DNA from: Flavobacterium salilacus subsp. salilacus
GTDB lineage: Bacteria; Bacteroidota; Bacteroidia; Flavobacteriales; Flavobacteriaceae
Assembly: GCF_004634195.1 (NCBI RefSeq)
Contig: NZ_SKBP01000001.1
Coordinates: 248,001 to 312,000 of the forward strand
Direction: 5' to 3'
Length of the DNA stretch: 64,000 nt
This document shows, piece by piece, positions 63,273 through 64,000 of this stretch; positions within the stretch are counted from its first letter, which is position 1, and each line of letters opens with the position of its first letter. The position numbers and the translations under genes are program-made. Below the pieces are notes generated by a model. The model had not been told where the DNA came from, searched no databases, and worked only from the letters and a program-made list of their open reading frames with translations.

Positions 63273-64000
63273 ATGAGTGTACAGGAAAACATAAACTACA
63301 CCCGTATTGCTGCTGCAATAGAATACATAAAAACCAACTTTAAAGACCAGCCGAGTTTAGATACCATTGCAGAGAAAATACATTTAAGTCCGTTTCACTT
63401 TCAACGATTGTTTACCGATTGGGCAGGCACAAGCCCAAAAAAATTCCTGCAATACATAAGCCTTGAACATGCCAAAAAGCTATTGACAGAAAATGATGCT
63501 ACACTTTTTGAAGCAGCTCATGAAACGGGATTATCAGGTACAAGCAGGCTGCACGACCTCTTTATAAACATTGAAGGCATGACGCCTGCCGAGTATAAAA
63601 ACGGCGGAAAAGATTTAATCATCAATTATAGTTTTACAGAAAGTCCTTTTGGAAATCTTATTATAGCTTCTACTCCAAAAGGCGTTTGCTATATGGCTTT
63701 TTATGATAATGAAGAAGTCGCGTTAACGACTCTTAAAGCAAAGTTCCCTAATGCTGTATTTAATAATAAATCTGATTTATTTCAAAAAAATTCGCTATTC
63801 ATCTTCAATAACGACTGGAGTAAACTCCCCGAAATTAAACTCCATTTAAAAGGAACTGACTTTCAGCTAAAGGTTTGGGAAACCTTATTAAAAATCCCCA
63901 TGGGGCAAGTGTCAACCTACGGTACCGTAGCAACCGCTATGCAAAAGCCTACTGCCTCAAGAGCCGTTGGCACAGCTATTGGCAGCAACCCCGTCGCATT
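63273..64000 (+). CDS. AraC/methylated-DNA-cysteine methyltransferase (Ada-like), truncated by window
   Basis: Open from ATG at 63273 to the window edge, 242 residues. An AraC-type DNA-binding domain (about 5-107) with FKDQPSLDTIAEKIHLSPFHF and AAHETGLSG is followed by an MGMT domain (about 115-242) with FQLKVWETLLKIPMGQVSTYG and ASRAVGTAIGSNPVAF. The next residues should include the PCHR active site. It is an adaptive-response repair protein like Ada, but lacks the N-terminal zinc domain. Confidence 0.9.
   Translation, partial: MSVQENINYTRIAAAIEYIKTNFKDQPSLDTIAEKIHLSPFHFQRLFTDWAGTSPKKFLQYISLEHAKKLLTENDATLFEAAHETGLSGTSRLHDLFINIEGMTPAEYKNGGKDLIINYSFTESPFGNLIIASTPKGVCYMAFYDNEEVALTTLKAKFPNAVFNNKSDLFQKNSLFIFNNDWSKLPEIKLHLKGTDFQLKVWETLLKIPMGQVSTYGTVATAMQKPTASRAVGTAIGSNPVA

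Noticed and set aside
1..64000. rRNA, tRNA, CRISPR arrays, IS transposases, prophage
   Set aside because: None recognised on reading both strands; short tRNAs could be missed without a search tool.

Overview
The window reads as a Bacteroidota chromosome, most likely family Flavobacteriaceae. The evidence is the AT-rich DNA, the gliding gene gldA, the XrtF exosortase pair, a short RpoD-type sigma factor without region 1.1, TonB receptors with carboxypeptidase-like N-terminal domains, DUF5686 and DUF3857 proteins, and promoters of the Bacteroidota type (-33 TTG, about 19 bp, then TAnnTTTG). Almost all of it is coding. I recognised no rRNA, tRNA, CRISPR array, prophage or classical insertion sequence.

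Layout. 1-2450: truncated TonB receptor with a HYC_CC_PP protein, then the XrtF pair. 2500-9600: GAF/fRMsr-like protein, rpsO, pnp, secreted protein, TM2 and DUF2752 proteins, sigma factor, rpe. 9600-19900: patatin, TonB receptor plus thioredoxin, a GlxA/AraC regulator facing a five-gene cluster (DoxX, RibD-like, two VOC, DinB), MtfA-like peptidase, kynureninase. 20000-34600: queA, aroA, MazG-like protein, four tandem DUF3857 genes, dtd, rsgA, DAHP synthase/chorismate mutase, Na/Pi transporter. 34800-37500: gldA, DUF2807 lipoprotein, lipid A deacylase-like protein. 37570-46820: a methionine/SAM region. 46840-57500: small secreted proteins, deoxynucleoside kinase, a DUF433/PIN-like toxin-antitoxin pair, membrane and soluble pyrophosphatases, a DUF5686 protein, pdhB. 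57700-64000: etfBA, bifunctional nuclease, thyA, 2TM protein, dihydrofolate reductase, DUF7660-like protein and a truncated Ada-type repair protein.

The region worth most attention is 37570-46820. metK (+) starts with a SAM-II-like riboswitch. metH-metF (-) is preceded by a textbook SAM-I (S-box) riboswitch. Between them an OsmC-like gene and a gene for only the NAD-binding half of homoserine dehydrogenase are preceded by two tandem short leader ORFs. Each leader is followed by a terminator hairpin and contains a segment complementary to that hairpin, which is the layout of ribosome-mediated attenuation. No gene has been assigned to these leaders in the material supplied.

metH is also interrupted, in frame, by at least five GC-rich palindromic inserts. 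One of them is a unit of about 460 bp with inverted repeats of about 31 bp that encodes a complete DUF559 (Vsr-like) nuclease domain between the cap and cobalamin domains. A sixth copy sits upstream of metF, and a degenerate copy lies inside thyA. This looks like a family of protein-coding palindromic mobile elements, one of which carries a nuclease.
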